From Dechloromonas sp. (GTDB lineage Bacteria > Pseudomonadota > Gammaproteobacteria > Burkholderiales > Rhodocyclaceae), in the NCBI GenBank assembly GCA_028689015.1, contig JAQTXC010000024.1, positions 1 through 41,057 on the forward strand: DNA of 41,057 bases, given 5' to 3'. The position numbers were made by a program, and so were the translations under genes. Shown one piece after another: positions 38,941 through 41,057 of the stretch (position 1 is the stretch's first letter; each line of letters starts with the position of its first letter). A model generated the notes under the pieces. The model saw only the letters and a program-made list of their open reading frames with translations, searched no databases and was not told the origin of the DNA.

Positions 38941-40130
38941 TAAGCCTGGCCGGCCGAGACATTTTGCATTCCTGGTCGAAGTTCGTGTTGACCGGTATCG
39001 GCCTTGGCTTGCTGATTGGCGTGACCCTGACCATGGCCGGGGTGTATCGCGGCATGGTCGATGATGCCAAGGCGCTGCTCAACAACAGTGGTGCTGACGT
39101 GTGGGTTGTGCAGCAGGACACCCAAGGCCCGTATGCCGAATCGTCGAGTATCCATGATGACGTTTACCGCTCATTGCTCAGTCTGCCGGGCGTGGCTCGC
39201 GCCGCCAACGTGACCTATCTGACCATGCAGGTTCGTCTGAATAATACCGATGTTCGAGCCATGGTCGTGGGCTTCGAGCCGGGGCAACCGGGAGAGCCCG
39301 GGTACCTGGTTGCCGGCCGCCACATTACGCGCAACCATTACGAGGCCGTGGCTGACGTTAAAACAGGATTCCAGCTCGGCGACAGCATTCGAATTCGTCG
39401 ACATGACTATCGAGTTGTCGGTTTAACCCAGCGCATGGTTTCGTCCGGTGGCGACCCGATGGTCTTCATTCCACTGAAGGATGCTCAGGAGGCACAGTTT
39501 CTTAAGGACAACGATGCCATCCTCAATGAGCGGGCAAGAACTGCAGCTAATCCTTCGTTGAATCGCCCGGGCGTACCGGGGCTGCTTGAGGCCGTTCAGG
39601 CATCGCAGAATGCCAACCGAAACGTGAATGCTGTGCTGGTTCAAGTGTCACCCGACAGCCAGCCGGACAGGGTCGCACATGAAGTCCGACGCTGGAAACA
39701 CCTGCAGGCCTTCACCCGATTACAGATGGAGGACATCCTGGTTGCCAAGCTGATTGCCACGTCAGCCAAGCAAATTGGGATGTTTCTGGTCATTCTGGCG
39801 GTGGTCAGTGCCGCCATCGTCGCTTTCATTATTTATACGATGACCCTGGGCAAAATTCGTGAGATTGCCGTGTTGAAGTTGATAGGCACGCGCAACCGGA
39901 CCATCGCCGGAATGATTCTTCAGCAGGCAATGGGCCTCGGGCTGATTGGTTTTCTGGTCGGCAAGACGTCGGCAACGGTATGGGCGCCCTTTTTCCCGAA
40001 GTATGTGCTTCTGGAACCCAGCGACGCGCTACGCGGCTTTGTCGTGGTGATGGTCATTTGTGCGCTGGCCAGCACGCTGGCCATTCGGACCGCTCTGCGC
40101 GTTGACCCGGCGACGGCCATTGGAGGGTGA
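38937..40130 (+). CDS. ABC transporter permease, MacB/FtsX (DevC) type
   Basis: The 397-residue protein has one N-terminal helix (about 14-36) and a large periplasmic domain (about 40-275). Three further helices follow, at about 280-303, 325-345 and 362-385, which is the four-helix MacB/FtsX layout. VISLAGRDILHSWSKFVLTGIG at the start and GKIREIAVLKLIGTRNRTIAGMILQQ near 305, the cytoplasmic coupling helix, are typical of DevC-like exporters. Translation starts at GTG 38937 inside the adaptor's stop (GTGA). It works with the ATPase encoded just downstream. Confidence 0.9.
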   Translation: MISLAGRDILHSWSKFVLTGIGLGLLIGVTLTMAGVYRGMVDDAKALLNNSGADVWVVQQDTQGPYAESSSIHDDVYRSLLSLPGVARAANVTYLTMQVRLNNTDVRAMVVGFEPGQPGEPGYLVAGRHITRNHYEAVADVKTGFQLGDSIRIRRHDYRVVGLTQRMVSSGGDPMVFIPLKDAQEAQFLKDNDAILNERARTAANPSLNRPGVPGLLEAVQASQNANRNVNAVLVQVSPDSQPDRVAHEVRRWKHLQAFTRLQMEDILVAKLIATSAKQIGMFLVILAVVSAAIVAFIIYTMTLGKIREIAVLKLIGTRNRTIAGMILQQAMGLGLIGFLVGKTSATVWAPFFPKYVLLEPSDALRGFVVVMVICALASTLAIRTALRVDPATAIGG

Positions 40131-40131
40131 G

Positions 40132-40836
40132 ATGAAAGGCTTCGGGATTCATATCGAAGGCTTGAGCAAACGTTATGGTGAGGGCGATACCGCGGTCGAC
40201 GCCCTGAAAGATGTCAATATGACCGTTGCCCCCGGGGAGGTGGTTGGGCTAATCGGGCCATCGGGTTCCGGAAAGAGCACCTTGCTCAAATGCCTGGGCG
40301 CGGTTATAGAGCCGACGGCGGGCAAGATGACGGTTGGCGATGAGGTCATCTACAACAATGGCTGGAAAATCCCTGACCTTAGGGCTTTGCGCCGCGACCG
40401 GATAGGGTTCGTGTTTCAGGCGCCCTATTTGATCCCATTTCTGGATGTCACCGACAATGTCGCTTTGCTGCCCATGCTGGCGGGAAGGCCAAATGGTGAA
40501 TCGCGAAAGCGTGCACTCGAACTGCTTGAGGCGCTGGATGTCGGGCACCGAGCCAAAGCTCAGCCATCGCAACTGTCGGGCGGAGAGCAACAGCGTGTGG
40601 CCATTGCCCGAGCCTTGGCGAATCAGCCGCCCGTCATCCTGGCCGATGAGCCGACTGCGCCGTTGGACAGCGAACGCGCCTTGAGCGTTGTGCGCATCCT
40701 CAACCAGATGGCACGACAGTTCAATACGGCCATTATTGTGGTCACCCACGATGAGAAAATCATCCCCACATTCAAACGGATTTATCACATTCGGGATGGT
40801 GAAACCCATGAAGAAAAAGGGCTCGGGGCCGACTAA
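40132..40836 (+). CDS. ABC transporter ATP-binding protein, MacB/DevA type
   Basis: The 234-residue ATPase has Walker A GPSGSGKST near residue 42, a Q-loop in GFVFQAPYLIPFLDV, the signature LSGGEQQRVAIARAL near 147 and Walker B VILADEPTAPLDSERA near 167. The switch histidine is in VVTHDEKII. The residue after DEPT is alanine where most family members have glycine. Start ATG 40132 lies 5 bases after GGAGG and 1 base after the permease stop. It energises export by the adaptor and permease; relatives export glycolipids, peptides or macrolides, so the substrate here is open. Confidence 0.93.
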   Translation: MKGFGIHIEGLSKRYGEGDTAVDALKDVNMTVAPGEVVGLIGPSGSGKSTLLKCLGAVIEPTAGKMTVGDEVIYNNGWKIPDLRALRRDRIGFVFQAPYLIPFLDVTDNVALLPMLAGRPNGESRKRALELLEALDVGHRAKAQPSQLSGGEQQRVAIARALANQPPVILADEPTAPLDSERALSVVRILNQMARQFNTAIIVVTHDEKIIPTFKRIYHIRDGETHEEKGLGAD

Positions 40837-40890
40837 GCCGACGACACACACCTAGGTATGGGGACCCATGCCTGCAACAGGAGGCTGCGT

Positions 40891-41057
40891 ATGTTTTTTG
40901 TACTGATTTTTTTGATTCTGGCGGCTACGATGTCTTACTTGGTCCCCGAATGGTCTTGGCCTGTGGTTTTGCTGGTTTCGTTTGGATGCGTGGCTGCGCT
41001 GCGGATACTTCTGGCAATGACCTCTCGTTCTGGTGATGTGACGAATAAGGCGCAATA
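40891..41057 (+). CDS. small membrane protein, reaches the window end
   Basis: An ATG at 40891 follows a strong GGAGG (40880-40884) by 6 bases and opens a frame of 55 codons to the window end, where the last two bases are TA and could begin a stop. Two hydrophobic segments are seen, MFFVLIFLILAATMSYLV and WPVVLLVSFGCVAALRILLAM, then a polar tail. It lies 54 bases after the ATPase on the same strand and may be the last gene of the export operon. I recognise no family. Confidence 0.5.
   Translation, partial: MFFVLIFLILAATMSYLVPEWSWPVVLLVSFGCVAALRILLAMTSRSGDVTNKAQ

Overview
The window is about 41 kb of chromosomal DNA from a betaproteobacterium, most likely of the Rhodocyclales (Dechloromonas/Azonexus-like). 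That placement is an inference from gene content and order: mdh, a GntR regulator, sdhCDAB-sdhE, gltA, sucA-sucB-lpd and zapE lie together, with an NnrS protein and several large multi-PAS hybrid kinases nearby. Coding density is high. No gap between genes exceeds 300 bases, and I see no rRNA, tRNA, CRISPR array, IS element or phage gene.

Layout. 1-5259 (minus strand): a housekeeping block of rlmF, psd, mnmH, a small membrane protein, yaiI, yjdM, a DUF3334 protein and an RNase H-like protein cut by the window edge. psd, mnmH and the small membrane gene are joined by ATGA overlaps. mnmH carries an in-frame TAA in an otherwise complete reading frame. 5520-11125 (plus): a membrane Cache/PAS/PAS sensor without a kinase domain, overlapping by ATGA a 1194-residue hybrid kinase (PAS, PAS, HisKA, HATPase, REC, Hpt). 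11177-12334 (minus): an NnrS-family membrane protein. 12504-16051 (plus): a nitronate monooxygenase-like flavoprotein, an outer-membrane barrel candidate, a short phosphate-binding-like periplasmic protein and a two-CBS protein. 16037-18899 (minus): an RluA-type pseudouridine synthase, a CitE-like lyase and, behind a strong terminator, mdh.

19098-30601 (plus) is the TCA-cycle core: a GntR/UTRA regulator with a perfect 16-bp palindrome in its promoter, sdhCDAB with the flavinylation factor sdhE, gltA with its own terminator, then sucA, sucB and lpd, ending in a second terminator. Together with mdh these cover 2-oxoglutarate to succinyl-CoA, succinate to fumarate, malate to oxaloacetate, and citrate synthesis. 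A cluster of short inverted and direct repeats sits between sucB and lpd. zapE, a secretin-N-like secreted protein and an orphan periplasmic-binding-domain hybrid kinase follow (30705-35605).

35689-41057: metY (minus) is divergent from a TetR-controlled export operon (tetR, HlyD-type adaptor, FtsX/MacB-type permease, ATPase, small membrane protein). The operon has a long palindrome directly behind its -10 box. The most notable observations are the mnmH nonsense codon, the unusual start of the 5520 sensor gene, the GntR and TetR palindromes, and the sucB-lpd repeats.
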